Positions 1 to 8,231 of a stretch of 14,574 nucleotides of DNA are shown one piece after another; position 1 is the stretch's first letter; the number at the start of each line of letters is the position of its first letter. The stretch spans positions 1-14,574 of the forward strand of contig CAJUOF010000067.1 of assembly GCA_910587905.1 (NCBI GenBank). Direction: 5' to 3'. The notes beneath the pieces are model-generated. The model was not told where the DNA came from and searched no databases. It saw only the letters and a program-made list of their open reading frames with translations. This DNA comes from an uncultured Lachnospiraceae bacterium (GTDB taxonomy: Bacteria; Bacillota_A; Clostridia; Lachnospirales; Lachnospiraceae). The position numbers and the translations under genes are program-made.

Positions 1-309
1 CAGGAAAGCCGCCATGACACTACAGAGCTTTACATCCCCCGCTCCCACCATTCGAAGCCGCCAGGCAGGAGCAAGAAGCAGATAAATTGCCCCCGCCCGT
101 CCAAGATAGCCAAGCTCCGCCTGCCAGGACCAGGGATATCGGAACAAAAACTCCGCCAATGGGACTGTCTCCAAATGGGTTCCTCCCCCAAGTCCTGCAA
201 GCAAAAGCCCTGTTAAAAACCAGCTTCCAAGCCAAAAATTCGGGATCCGCCTCCAGAAAAAGTCCGTCACCGCCGCTGTCAGGCATACCACAAAAAACAG
301 GTATTCCAC
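1..309 (-). CDS. Prepilin peptidase (A24 / CpaA-TadV type), 5' part only
   Basis: This leftward reading frame starts at a GTG (309-307) and stays open to the left window edge, giving 103 residues without a stop. A GGAGG ribosome-binding site at 320-316 lies 6 bases before the GTG, and an in-frame TAA lies upstream, so the GTG start is well supported. Residues 3-19 form a hydrophobic helix ending in an aspartate (D16) followed by a W-R-R-I-P-N stretch. A second membrane segment covers about 25-40, a third about 71-83, and then comes G-A-G-D-V-K-L (89-95). The two aspartates, D before IPN and the GxGD aspartate D92, are the catalytic signature of type IV prepilin and preflagellin aspartyl peptidases, which cleave leader peptides in the membrane. 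The short N-terminus without a Cys-rich methylase domain fits the CpaA/TadV subgroup. The C-terminal part lies outside the window, where pilus genes might be expected. Confidence 0.85.
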   Translation of the reverse strand, partial: MEYLFFVVCLTAAVTDFFWRRIPNFWLGSWFLTGLLLAGLGGGTHLETVPLAEFLFRYPWSWQAELGYLGRAGAIYLLLAPAWRLRMVGAGDVKLCSVMAAFL

Positions 310-351
310 CGACTTCCTCCATCCGTCATAAAATTAAAAACTCTGGGATTT

Positions 352-370
352 CTGTCCTGAAACCGGACAG
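352..370. repeat. Inverted repeat CTGTCC-7-GGACAG between divergent genes
   Basis: Two perfect 6-base arms (352-357 and 365-370) are separated by 7 bases, in the interval between the leftward prepilin peptidase start and the rightward 616 gene. No T-run follows on either strand, so a terminator is unlikely. The position suits a protein-binding operator or a small leader hairpin, but nothing identifies a binding protein. Confidence 0.4.
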
Positions 371-410
371 GTTTGATTTGATGGTTCGATTATGCACCAA
401 AGCGATCGAC

Positions 411-441
411 TTGTCAAGAGCGTTTTTGGATTTTCTATAAT
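411..441 (+). promoter_or_regulatory. Putative promoter for the 616 gene
   Basis: A TTGTCA hexamer at 411-416 and a perfect TATAAT at 436-441 are separated by 19 bases, longer than the optimal 17. Transcription would begin near 448 and leave a leader of about 165 bases before the ATG at 616. The -10 box is the stronger element. The wide spacing lowers confidence. Confidence 0.45.
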
Positions 442-529
442 CTTTATACTTTTTATGTTTTGGACAGAAAAACCCGTTTATTCAGCCATAATTTACCGGC
501 GGGCTGGTTTGGAATCTCAAAAAACCGTC

Positions 530-560
530 GATATATATCATATATCCCGGCGAAAGCCGG
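530..560 (+). other. Leader palindrome and GNRA-tetraloop hairpin before the 616 gene
   Basis: A perfect AT palindrome GATATATATC (530-539) is followed by CCGGC-GAAA-GCCGG (547-560), a 5-bp GC stem closed by a GAAA tetraloop. Both lie in the presumed 5' untranslated leader of the 616 gene, some 40 bases before the ribosome-binding site. GNRA-capped GC stems are very stable. I do not recognise a known riboswitch consensus in the surrounding 165 bases. Confidence 0.5.
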
Positions 561-615
561 ACAGAGAACGGAAGATCGAGCACAACAATAAATCCTGGAG
601 AGGAGGAGTGGATCA

Positions 616-1416
616 ATGATCATAAATACATCAAACCGGTCGTGGGCACAGGGTACTGCCTATCAGTTAGCAAAAGCTCAGGTCGCAGATCAGGCCGCCG
701 AAGGGGAACAGGCTGCCGCGACGGAAAGTAAAAAAGAAGAAATTTCTGACAGCAAACCGGAGAAGGCGGAAGCGGTGGACGTCTTTCTTTCTTCTATAAA
801 AGAGGATGAGAAAGAAGAGCTCTTCTCTCCTCTCGGTCTCTCTCCCGGCCAACCTGCGAATGATTCCGACGGCTTCCAGATGAGGTCGTCGGCTCCGGAC
901 GATTCCGTCGGACAGCTTGCCGCAATGCTCGCAAGGGCGGAGACCAAACTGGATGTCCTGCAGGTATCCGGTAAGGCCATGAGAGCCCTGGTCAATTTAA
1001 AAGCCTCTGCTGCCACCGCCAAAGGCGACGATGCCAAAAAGCTTGCTGCCAAAATTAAGCGGATGGAAAAGCTGATGAAACGCATTGAGAAAAAGCTCAA
1101 ACATCTTGCAAAAGAAGAAGATTTGGAACGGGAGCAGAAACGAGCCGTCGAAAAAGCAGAAAAGCGGAAAGCCGAACAGATCGAGGATGAGCTTAGAACC
1201 AGACGAAAAAAACGCCGCAGGGATGAGAAAAATTACGCGGAAAAAGAACTGGCAGAGGATGAAAAAGAAGCTTCCGCCGATACCTTGGCCGCACTCTCCG
1301 GTATGGGCAGTGTCTCTGCCCCTTCCCTTGACGCTGCCTCCGGCATGGATGCCGCCATGAGCGGGGATATCTCCGTGGCTTCGGCAGAGGCAGGCTCTCT
1401 CGATGTGACCGTCTGA
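616..1416 (+). CDS. Unknown charged coiled-coil protein, 266 residues
   Basis: I do not recognise the family. The ATG at 616 is preceded by AGGAGG at 601-606 with 9-base spacing, so this is a real gene rather than an antisense shadow. There is no signal peptide or membrane segment. Residues 1-30 resemble a short structured head (MIIN start). Residues 30-95 are acidic and low in complexity. Residues 97-165 and about 166-220 form a long, strongly helical stretch packed with Lys, Glu and Arg, including an R-R-K-K-R-R-R cluster near 196-202; this is coiled-coil-like. The C-terminus (221-266) is Ala/Ser/Gly/Met-rich and low in complexity. The gene is divergent from a prepilin peptidase and 61 bases upstream of the D-aminoacylase gene. 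A structural or scaffold role is possible, but no function can be assigned. The start MIINTSN faintly recalls flagellin N-termini; I do not consider that evidence of homology. Confidence 0.75.
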   Translation: MIINTSNRSWAQGTAYQLAKAQVADQAAEGEQAAATESKKEEISDSKPEKAEAVDVFLSSIKEDEKEELFSPLGLSPGQPANDSDGFQMRSSAPDDSVGQLAAMLARAETKLDVLQVSGKAMRALVNLKASAATAKGDDAKKLAAKIKRMEKLMKRIEKKLKHLAKEEDLEREQKRAVEKAEKRKAEQIEDELRTRRKKRRRDEKNYAEKELAEDEKEASADTLAALSGMGSVSAPSLDAASGMDAAMSGDISVASAEAGSLDVTV

Positions 1417-1444
1417 GTCAGGGGAATCGAGTAGCGAAGAACGT

Positions 1445-1459
1445 TTTCCGTTTCGGAAA
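1445..1459 (+). other. Small hairpin before the D-aminoacylase ribosome-binding site
   Basis: TTTCCG-TTT-CGGAAA forms a 6-bp stem with a 3-base loop in the 61-base gap between the 616 gene and the 1478 gene, ending 4 bases before the AAAGGAG site. No T-run follows, so it does not look like a terminator. It could shape translation initiation of the downstream gene. Confidence 0.35.
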
Positions 1460-1477
1460 GTCGAAAGGAGACCGCAT

Positions 1478-3061
1478 TTGTACGATACGATCATTAAAAA
1501 TGTCAGAGTCATCGACGGAACTTCTGCGCCCTGGTTTCGCGGCTGGATTGGAATCCAGGGCGGGAAAATTGCAAAAGTTGGAACCTGTACGCCAGAGACG
1601 GCCCCGGATGTGGTGGACGGGGAGGATCGATATCTTGCCCCTGGATTTATTGACATCCATTCCCACAGTGACACCAGTCTCTCCACCTGTCCCCTGGCAG
1701 AAAGCCGAATCCTTCAGGGAGTCACCACAGAACTCGGAGGCAACTGCGGACTTTCCGTAGCGCCGGTGAGTGAAGACCCGGAAAAGAAAAAATTACTGGC
1801 AGATTATGTGGGAGAGATGGAGGATTCCTGGAATGGCGTGGAGGGATATCTGGATTATTTGGAAGCGAAAAAGACCAGCGTGAACTTCGGGACCGCCGTG
1901 GGGCATGGAACCATCCGCCTGGCAACCATGGGCTTTGACGCGAGAAAAGCCACTGAGACGGAAATGAAGCACATGAGACAACTCCTTCGCCGGTCATTGG
2001 AGGAAGGAGCTTTTTCTATGTCCAGCGGACTCATCTATCCGCCGGGCTGTTATGCCGATACGGACGAGCTGGCAGAGCTGTGTAAGGAGCTTGTCCCTTA
2101 CGGTTCTTTTTACATGACCCACATGCGGGACGAGGGGGAGCAGGTGGCGGAGGCTGTCAAAGAAGCGCTGGAAATCTGCAGGAGGAGCGGCGCTCCCCTA
2201 CAAATTTCCCACCACAAGGTCACGAGAAAGAGCGGATGGCAGGTCCACTGCAAGACCACCATCGCCCTGGTAGATCAGGCCCGCAGGCAGGGTCTGGATG
2301 TGACGATGGACCAGTATCCTTACACAGCGTCAGCCACATCTCTGGACAGCAATGCCCCTCTCTGGGCCTTTGAAGGCGGCGTGGAAGCACTGCTTTCCAG
2401 GCTCCGGGATCCGGAAATGAGAAAGCGGATCAATGCCGAGACCAACGAAAGCCACGCAGACCGGTGGGGAGACATCTATGTCTCTTATGTAGCCACAGAA
2501 AAGAATCGGTGGGCTGTGGGAAAATCCATCCTTGAGATTGCAAAGCTTAGGAGAGTGGATCCGGCGGACGCCTGTTTTGACCTGATTCTGCAGGAACGCT
2601 GTCAGGTGGGCGAAATCAATTATGGAATGTGTGAGGACGACATCGAGTTTATCATGAAACAGCCCTACACCATGATTGGTTCCGACGGCAACGCCGCCCC
2701 CATGACCTGTGACGGCCTTCCCCACCCCAGATGGTTTGGAACCTTCCCCCGCGTGATTGCAAACTATTGCAGGGAGCGAAAACTATTTCCTTTGGAAACA
2801 GCAGTGTTCAAGATGACGGGCCTTCCGGCCTGCCGCCTGGGTCTTTCCGACCGGGGATTGATCAAAGAAGGCATGTGGGCCGATCTGGTGCTCTTTGATT
2901 TTGACAAGATCAAAGACTCTCCGACCTATACGAATCCGAAACTGCCCTGTGACGGAATCACCCGGGTTTATGTGAACGGCGTGCTGACGGCGAAAGACGG
3001 CGTCCATACAGGCGTTCTCGCAGGAAAAATCTTACGGCGGGGGATGGTGAAGACACGATGA
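1478..3061 (+). CDS. N-acyl-D-amino-acid deacylase (D-aminoacylase family)
   Basis: This 527-residue enzyme belongs to the amidohydrolase superfamily and should release a free D-amino acid plus a carboxylate from N-acyl-D-amino acids in the cytoplasm. It starts at TTG (1478), 7 bases after AAAGGAG (1464-1470), giving the typical opening MYDTIIKNVRVIDGT and then APWFRG. Metal-site residues can be followed in order: H61 and H63 in GFIDIHSHSD, C90 in GGNCG (the characteristic cysteine ligand of D-aminoacylases), H215 in MTHMRDE, H245/H246 in ISHHK and D403 in MIGSDG. The C-terminal G-x-I-x-x-G-M-W-A-D-L-V-L-F-D segment (about 459-474) is the usual small beta domain. Length is near the family norm. 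Its stop overlaps the next ATG (ATGA), so it is co-translated with a serine hydrolase. The exact acyl group and amino acid preference cannot be read from sequence; a dipeptidase-like activity is an alternative. Confidence 0.88.
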   Translation: MYDTIIKNVRVIDGTSAPWFRGWIGIQGGKIAKVGTCTPETAPDVVDGEDRYLAPGFIDIHSHSDTSLSTCPLAESRILQGVTTELGGNCGLSVAPVSEDPEKKKLLADYVGEMEDSWNGVEGYLDYLEAKKTSVNFGTAVGHGTIRLATMGFDARKATETEMKHMRQLLRRSLEEGAFSMSSGLIYPPGCYADTDELAELCKELVPYGSFYMTHMRDEGEQVAEAVKEALEICRRSGAPLQISHHKVTRKSGWQVHCKTTIALVDQARRQGLDVTMDQYPYTASATSLDSNAPLWAFEGGVEALLSRLRDPEMRKRINAETNESHADRWGDIYVSYVATEKNRWAVGKSILEIAKLRRVDPADACFDLILQERCQVGEINYGMCEDDIEFIMKQPYTMIGSDGNAAPMTCDGLPHPRWFGTFPRVIANYCRERKLFPLETAVFKMTGLPACRLGLSDRGLIKEGMWADLVLFDFDKIKDSPTYTNPKLPCDGITRVYVNGVLTAKDGVHTGVLAGKILRRGMVKTR

Positions 3062-3936
3062 CTGCAAAAGAAGTGATTCTTGAAGAGATCAAATCCTTTG
3101 ACGGACAGGCCGGAATTTATTATCAGAATCTAAAGACCGGAAATGCCTGGGGATATCGGGAACAGGAACCTTATCTGGCGGCAAGCATTGTCAAGCTGCC
3201 CCTGGCGGCGGCCATTCTTCTGTGGCGTTCCAGAGGGGAAACCTGTTTCTATGACCCGGTGACCATCCGGGAAGATCAGAAGATTCCTGGATGCGGCGCA
3301 GTACAATTCCTGAATGGGGATGTGACCCTGACCGTGGGAGAGCTCTGCCGGCTGATGTTAACCATCAGTGACAGTTGTGCCACCAACGCCCTCTTCCGCC
3401 ATTATGGAGCCGGAAAAATCCGCGAAGCATTTCTAGAATTGGGAATGCGTGGAAGCCGGTTCAATCGGGAATATTGGGATGAAATGCTGGAACGGCAGGG
3501 AGTCAACAATTATTTTGTTCCGGAAGAAATGGGGGACCTGTTAAAAGATATGTACGACGGGACACTCATTGATGAGGACTCCTCCCGATGGCTGGAGCAC
3601 ATGCTGCGCCGGCAACAGGTCAATCACAAACTGGGAGGTTTTCTTCCCATGGACTTCCCTATGGCCCACAAGACCGGGGATGAGGAGGACAAAGCGCACG
3701 ATGTGGGGATTGTCTTCGCAAGATCACCCTTTATCGTCTGTTACGGCTTCGTCGGCCCCCACATGCAGGCATATGAGGATTTCATCCGTCGTTCCACCCT
3801 GCTCCTCACAGAAGAAAACGGCGGCATAGAGACCCCTGTAAAAGAGGATGAAACAAGAGAAGCGCTGGTCGCCGAAGGCGCGGCCAGGTTGGAGGCAAAC
3901 GAAAAAGCGCGGGCCGCAGGAAACGCTTCTCTATAA
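3058..3936 (+). CDS. Class A beta-lactamase-fold serine hydrolase, cytoplasmic
   Basis: This 292-residue protein carries the penicillin-recognising serine enzyme motifs: S43-I-V-K46 (the SxxK nucleophile motif), S104-D-S-C-A-T-N (equivalent to the SDN loop), and K205-T-G207. Between them, F-V-P-E-E-M-G-D-L-L (about 153-162) matches the helix that follows the omega loop in class A enzymes. There is no signal peptide or lipobox, unlike secreted beta-lactamases, so it should act inside the cell. Its ATG overlaps the stop of the D-aminoacylase gene by 4 bases, implying translational coupling. A shared pathway on D-amino-acid peptides, such as recycled cell-wall fragments or dietary D-peptides, is inferred, not shown. 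The last 45 residues are Glu/Ala/Lys-rich and helical, outside the usual fold. Antibiotic hydrolysis is unlikely because of the cytoplasmic location and the altered SDN (SDS). Confidence 0.8.
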   Translation: MTAKEVILEEIKSFDGQAGIYYQNLKTGNAWGYREQEPYLAASIVKLPLAAAILLWRSRGETCFYDPVTIREDQKIPGCGAVQFLNGDVTLTVGELCRLMLTISDSCATNALFRHYGAGKIREAFLELGMRGSRFNREYWDEMLERQGVNNYFVPEEMGDLLKDMYDGTLIDEDSSRWLEHMLRRQQVNHKLGGFLPMDFPMAHKTGDEEDKAHDVGIVFARSPFIVCYGFVGPHMQAYEDFIRRSTLLLTEENGGIETPVKEDETREALVAEGAARLEANEKARAAGNASL

Positions 3937-3949
3937 GCTTCCTGTATAA

Positions 3950-3986
3950 TCCTCTCCATTTTTTCCCATACTTGGGATAGAGAGGA
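3950..3986 (+). promoter_or_regulatory. Stem that can pair with the ribosome-binding site of the 3996 gene
   Basis: TCCTCTC (3950-3956) is perfectly complementary to GAGAGGA (3980-3986), which overlaps the Shine-Dalgarno sequence of the 3996 gene. An inner CCC/GGG pair (3965-3967 with 3974-3976) supports the fold. In a read-through transcript this would hide the ribosome-binding site. A TATAAT-like box at 3945-3950 lies just upstream, without a clear -35; a transcript from it would start after the first arm and escape the hairpin. Confidence 0.45.
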
Positions 3987-3995
3987 GATTGTACT

Positions 3996-4193
3996 ATGAA
4001 GCGAGCGGAACTGTGGAGCGATATCTGTGAGACGAAAAAGACCATCGATGTTGCACTCAACAATTTTGATCAGGTAACAGAGCCGGCCCTGATCGATTAT
4101 TATAGCTACACCTTAAAAGCCGCCGGGATCCGTTATCAGTTTCTTTTAAAACAGGCCAAGCGGCTGGGGTTCAGCGCCCCAATTCGTCTGTAG
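3996..4193 (+). CDS. DUF2508-like small protein, 65 residues
   Basis: The ATG at 3996 follows AGAGGAG (3981-3987) with 8-base spacing. The protein is all-helical and soluble. Its middle reads A-L-I-D-Y-Y-S-Y-T-L-K-A-A-G-I-R-Y-Q-F-L (about 32-51) and ends with L-K-Q-A-K-R-L-G. The pattern of F-[DE]-x-[VA]-T-[ED]-P-x-L-I-D, followed later by R-Y-x-x-L-L-K-x-A-K, is what I know of DUF2508/YaaL-type proteins of Firmicutes, which are short and of unknown function. In Bacillus the relative yaaL sits near bofA; no such neighbour is seen here. It follows the serine hydrolase gene by 59 bases and is closed by a strong hairpin, so it may be the last cistron of that unit or a separate gene. The family call is from memory of the pattern and moderately sure. 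Confidence 0.65.
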   Translation: MKRAELWSDICETKKTIDVALNNFDQVTEPALIDYYSYTLKAAGIRYQFLLKQAKRLGFSAPIRL

Positions 4194-4200
4194 CAGGATC

Positions 4201-4225
4201 CGACGGGCGGTCTCACCGCCTGTCG
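4201..4225 (+). terminator. Possible terminator hairpin after the 3996 gene
   Basis: CGACGGGCGGT and ACCGCCTGTCG form an 11-bp stem (one G-U pair) around a CTC triloop, beginning 8 bases after the stop of the 3996 gene. There is no T-run behind it, so intrinsic termination may be weak. An mRNA-stabilising 3' end or a site needing accessory factors is possible. Confidence 0.5.
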
Positions 4226-4297
4226 GTCAATCTGTCGCTTCCGAAACCTTGTGGGAATCCTCCCTCATTCTCCACATATTGCACAAAAACCTCCTCA

Positions 4298-4311
4298 ATA
4301 TTTGCAAATAT
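4298..4311. promoter_or_regulatory. Perfect palindrome ATATTTGCAAATAT, likely operator
   Basis: The 14-base sequence is identical to its reverse complement and lies one base upstream of the -35 hexamer of the amylase-glgB promoter. A related half (ATATTGCA) occurs at 4277-4284. Placement against the -35 box is typical of operators bound by a dimeric regulator. The cognate protein is not identifiable from this window. Confidence 0.55.
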
Positions 4312-4312
4312 C

Positions 4313-4341
4313 TTGACCTTATTCCCCATAATTGGTAAAAT
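4313..4341 (+). promoter_or_regulatory. Promoter of the amylase-glgB operon
   Basis: TTGACC (4313-4318) and TAAAAT (4336-4341) are separated by exactly 17 bases, a near-consensus housekeeping promoter. Transcription should start near 4348, leaving a leader of about 24 bases with AGGAGG at 4359-4364 ahead of the ATG at 4372. Confidence 0.75.
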
Positions 4342-4371
4342 ATAACCAGCAAAAAAACAGGAGGTAGTATC

Positions 4372-5721
4372 ATGTCAGCCTGGTATGACAACAGCGTTTT
4401 TTATCACATGTATCCCCTCGGGATGGTCGGTGCCCCGAAGGAAAATCACGAGGAAAAGCCGGCAGAGAAATTTTTGGAGCTTGATGCCTGGATTCCTCAC
4501 CTGAAGGATCTCGGCGTTTCCGCCATTTACATAGGGCCCCTTTTTGAATCCACCAAGCACGGCTATGACACCAGGGATTTTCACCTGGTGGACAGACGGC
4601 TCGGCACCAACGACGATTTCAAACAGTTCGTCGCCCTGTGCCATGAGGCCGGCATTTACGTGGTGGTGGACGGCGTGTTCAACCACACGGGAAGGGAGTT
4701 TTTTGCGTTTAAGGACATTCAGGAGCACCGGGACGCTTCCCCCTACAAGGACTGGTACAAGGGCGTGAACTTCGGGCAGGGGAGCCCTCTGGGTGATTCC
4801 TTCTCCTACGAGGCGTGGCAGGGCCACATGGAGCTCCCGGCCTTAAACCACTGGAATCCGGCTGTCAGAGAGCACCTTCTCGACGCCGTCACCTTCTGGG
4901 TGAAGGAGTTTGACATCGACGGCATCCGCCTGGACTGCGCCAACGTGCTGGACTTTGACTTCATGAAGGCCCTCCGAAGCCACTGCGATTCTCTGAAAGC
5001 GGACTTCTGGCTCATGGGCGAGGTCATTCATGGGGATTACAGCCGGTGGGCCAACGACTCCATGCTCCACTCGGTGACCAACTATGAGCTGCACAAGGGC
5101 CTCTATTCCGGCCACAACGATTACAACTGCTTCGAGATCGCCCACACCATCCGCAGGCAGTCGGAGGCGAACGGCGGCATTTATAAGAACATCAACCTGT
5201 ACACCTTTGTGGACAATCATGACGAAAACCGGATCATGAGCAAGTTAAACAACAAAGCGCATGTGTTCACCGTGTACACCATGCTCTTCACCCTGCCGGG
5301 AATTCCTTCCATTTATTACGGTTCCGAATGGGGGATCGAGGGGGCCAGGACGTCCACCTGCGACGACATGCTGCGTCCGGCCATCTCCCCCGACCAATTT
5401 GATGAGCTCCACACGGAGCTGACGGACCACGTCGAGCGGCTGGCTCACCTTCACAGAAACCATCCGGCCCTGGGCACCGGCGCTTACAGGGAATTGCTCC
5501 TGACCAACCGCCAGTACGCCTACGCCCGTTCCCTGGGGGATGAGCACATCATCACCGCCGTCAACATCGACGACGCACCCGCATCCATGCAGGTACGGCT
5601 CCCCATGGGAGGAAGCGTGGTCAAGGACCTGTTTACGGAAGAAGAAAGCGCTGTGGAGAACGGCTCCCTGAACCTGTCTTTACAGCCTGGCGAAAGCAAA
5701 ATATTTAAGATTGTGGGGTAA
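4372..5721 (+). CDS. GH13 alpha-amylase family glycoside hydrolase, cytoplasmic
   Basis: This 449-residue TIM-barrel enzyme cleaves alpha-1,4-glucosidic bonds. The four GH13 regions are present: D100-G-V-F-N-H105 (region I), G-I-R-L-D188-C-A-N-V (region II, D188 nucleophile), G-E217-V-I-H (region III, general acid/base E217) and F-V-D-N-H-D284 (region IV, transition-state stabiliser). A C-terminal beta domain covers about 370-449. There is no signal peptide, so the substrate is likely internal maltodextrin or glycogen; cyclomaltodextrinase-like or maltogenic activity is possible. The ATG follows AGGAGG by 7 bases. The gene is first in an operon with glgB, with 5 bases between stop and start, suggesting joint remodelling of storage glucan. 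GC-rich third codon positions are conspicuous here compared with the genes to the right. Exact subfamily is uncertain. Confidence 0.9.
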   Translation: MSAWYDNSVFYHMYPLGMVGAPKENHEEKPAEKFLELDAWIPHLKDLGVSAIYIGPLFESTKHGYDTRDFHLVDRRLGTNDDFKQFVALCHEAGIYVVVDGVFNHTGREFFAFKDIQEHRDASPYKDWYKGVNFGQGSPLGDSFSYEAWQGHMELPALNHWNPAVREHLLDAVTFWVKEFDIDGIRLDCANVLDFDFMKALRSHCDSLKADFWLMGEVIHGDYSRWANDSMLHSVTNYELHKGLYSGHNDYNCFEIAHTIRRQSEANGGIYKNINLYTFVDNHDENRIMSKLNNKAHVFTVYTMLFTLPGIPSIYYGSEWGIEGARTSTCDDMLRPAISPDQFDELHTELTDHVERLAHLHRNHPALGTGAYRELLLTNRQYAYARSLGDEHIITAVNIDDAPASMQVRLPMGGSVVKDLFTEEESAVENGSLNLSLQPGESKIFKIVG

Positions 5722-5726
5722 TTTTT

Positions 5727-7607
<1,881 letters not shown>

Positions 7608-7629
7608 TTCCTTTTAACGGTGAAGGATC

Positions 7630-7665
7630 AAAGGAGCAGGGGCTTAAGACATCCCCTGCTCCTTT
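7630..7665. terminator. Hairpin between convergent glgB and MarR genes
   Basis: AAAGGAGCAGGGG and CCCCTGCTCCTTT are perfectly complementary over 13 bp around a 10-base loop. The hairpin overlaps the last codons and stop of the leftward MarR gene and lies 23 bases past the glgB stop. It can serve both strands. The T-run is only three bases on each strand, so efficiency is uncertain. Confidence 0.6.
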
Positions 7666-8099
7666 GCATATTCCTCGAAAAAATTTCTCAGATTGGTGAG
7701 CGCCCGCACCAAAAGCTTCGTATCCTCCGGATTCATCCCCGCCACCAGTGCCTCCGTCATCTTCCTGTGAAATTCGGCGTGGTGCTTGTAGGCCAGCTTT
7801 CCCTTCGCCGTCAGCATGATGTAGACGACCCGGCGGTCCTGCTCGCTCCGCTCCCGCTTCACATATCCTTTTTTTACCAGACTGTTCATGGAAATGGTCA
7901 GCGTACCGGTGGTGACTCGAAGCTGCTTTGCAATGGCCGACATATTTTTGGGCGTTCCAAGGCCAATGGCCTCGATCACATGCATATCATTGTTCGTGAT
8001 ATCCTGAAACGTTTCTGTAATGATGCTCTTCTCCTCAATGTCCATGATATCATTAAACAGTTTCACCAATATATGATTAAATGTAGCATAACTGTCCAT
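7644..8099 (-). CDS. MarR-family transcriptional regulator, FabT-like
   Basis: This 151-residue protein is a winged-helix dimeric regulator. Helices 1-2 (about 1-50) form the dimer arm with D-I-M-D-I-E-E; N-M-S-A-I-A-K-Q-L (52-60) and V-T-T-G-T-L-T-I-S-M-N-S-L-V-K-K-G-Y-V (62-80) are the helix-turn-helix; R-S-E-Q-D-R-R-V-V (84-92) is the wing. The motif T-x-G-T-x-T-x-S-x-N-x-L plus R-S-E-Q-D-R-R-V-V is strikingly like FabT, the fatty-acid synthesis repressor of Firmicutes that responds to acyl-ACP. FabT normally heads a fab gene cluster, but no fab genes are visible here, so the target may be elsewhere or different. The ATG is followed by MDSYATF; the ribosome site is weak (G-rich, GGGAACGG about 10 bases off). 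The gene is convergent with glgB. A palindrome lies in its promoter region, consistent with self-control. Confidence 0.85.
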   Translation of the reverse strand: MDSYATFNHILVKLFNDIMDIEEKSIITETFQDITNNDMHVIEAIGLGTPKNMSAIAKQLRVTTGTLTISMNSLVKKGYVKRERSEQDRRVVYIMLTAKGKLAYKHHAEFHRKMTEALVAGMNPEDTKLLVRALTNLRNFFEEYAKEQGMS

Positions 8100-8115
8100 C
8101 TTCCCACACCGTTCC

Positions 8116-8134
8116 CTATATTTATTAGATATAG
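8116..8134. promoter_or_regulatory. Inverted repeat in the MarR gene promoter region
   Basis: CTATAT (8116-8121) and ATATAG (8129-8134) are perfect 6-base arms separated by 7 bases, 17 bases upstream of the MarR start codon. On the leftward strand a TTGTGT lies upstream with TAT-rich -10-like sequence overlapping the repeat. This is the expected place for an autoregulatory MarR operator. The sequence does not match the TTTGA-type FabT box I remember. Confidence 0.45.
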
Positions 8135-8231
8135 ATTAACACATTCCGACACAAACCACAAGTGGCAGAATGCTTTTTGAAAGTGGGAAACACTTGCTTT
8201 CTATGGATTCCGACGGCCTGCCCCTTCCCTC

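Noticed and set aside
20..322. A 100-codon ATG-started leftward frame at the left edge
   Set aside because: It is Gly/Ser-rich without family features and overlaps in another frame the clear prepilin peptidase with both catalytic motifs.
508..534. A flagellar SigD promoter (GTCGATAT at 527-534)
   Set aside because: No TAAA-type -35 element exists at the required distance.
448..615. A c-di-GMP or other known riboswitch in the 616 leader
   Set aside because: The conserved core sequences I know for GEMM-type and other common riboswitches are not present; only simple stems are seen.
997..1686. A 229-codon leftward frame antisense to the coiled-coil gene
   Set aside because: Phe-rich composition is the mirror of sense AAA/GAA codons; it also crosses into the D-aminoacylase gene, which is certain.
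8181..8195. A terminator for the P-type ATPase gene (AAGTG-5-CACTT)
   Set aside because: The stem is only 5 bp and no T-run follows on the leftward strand.
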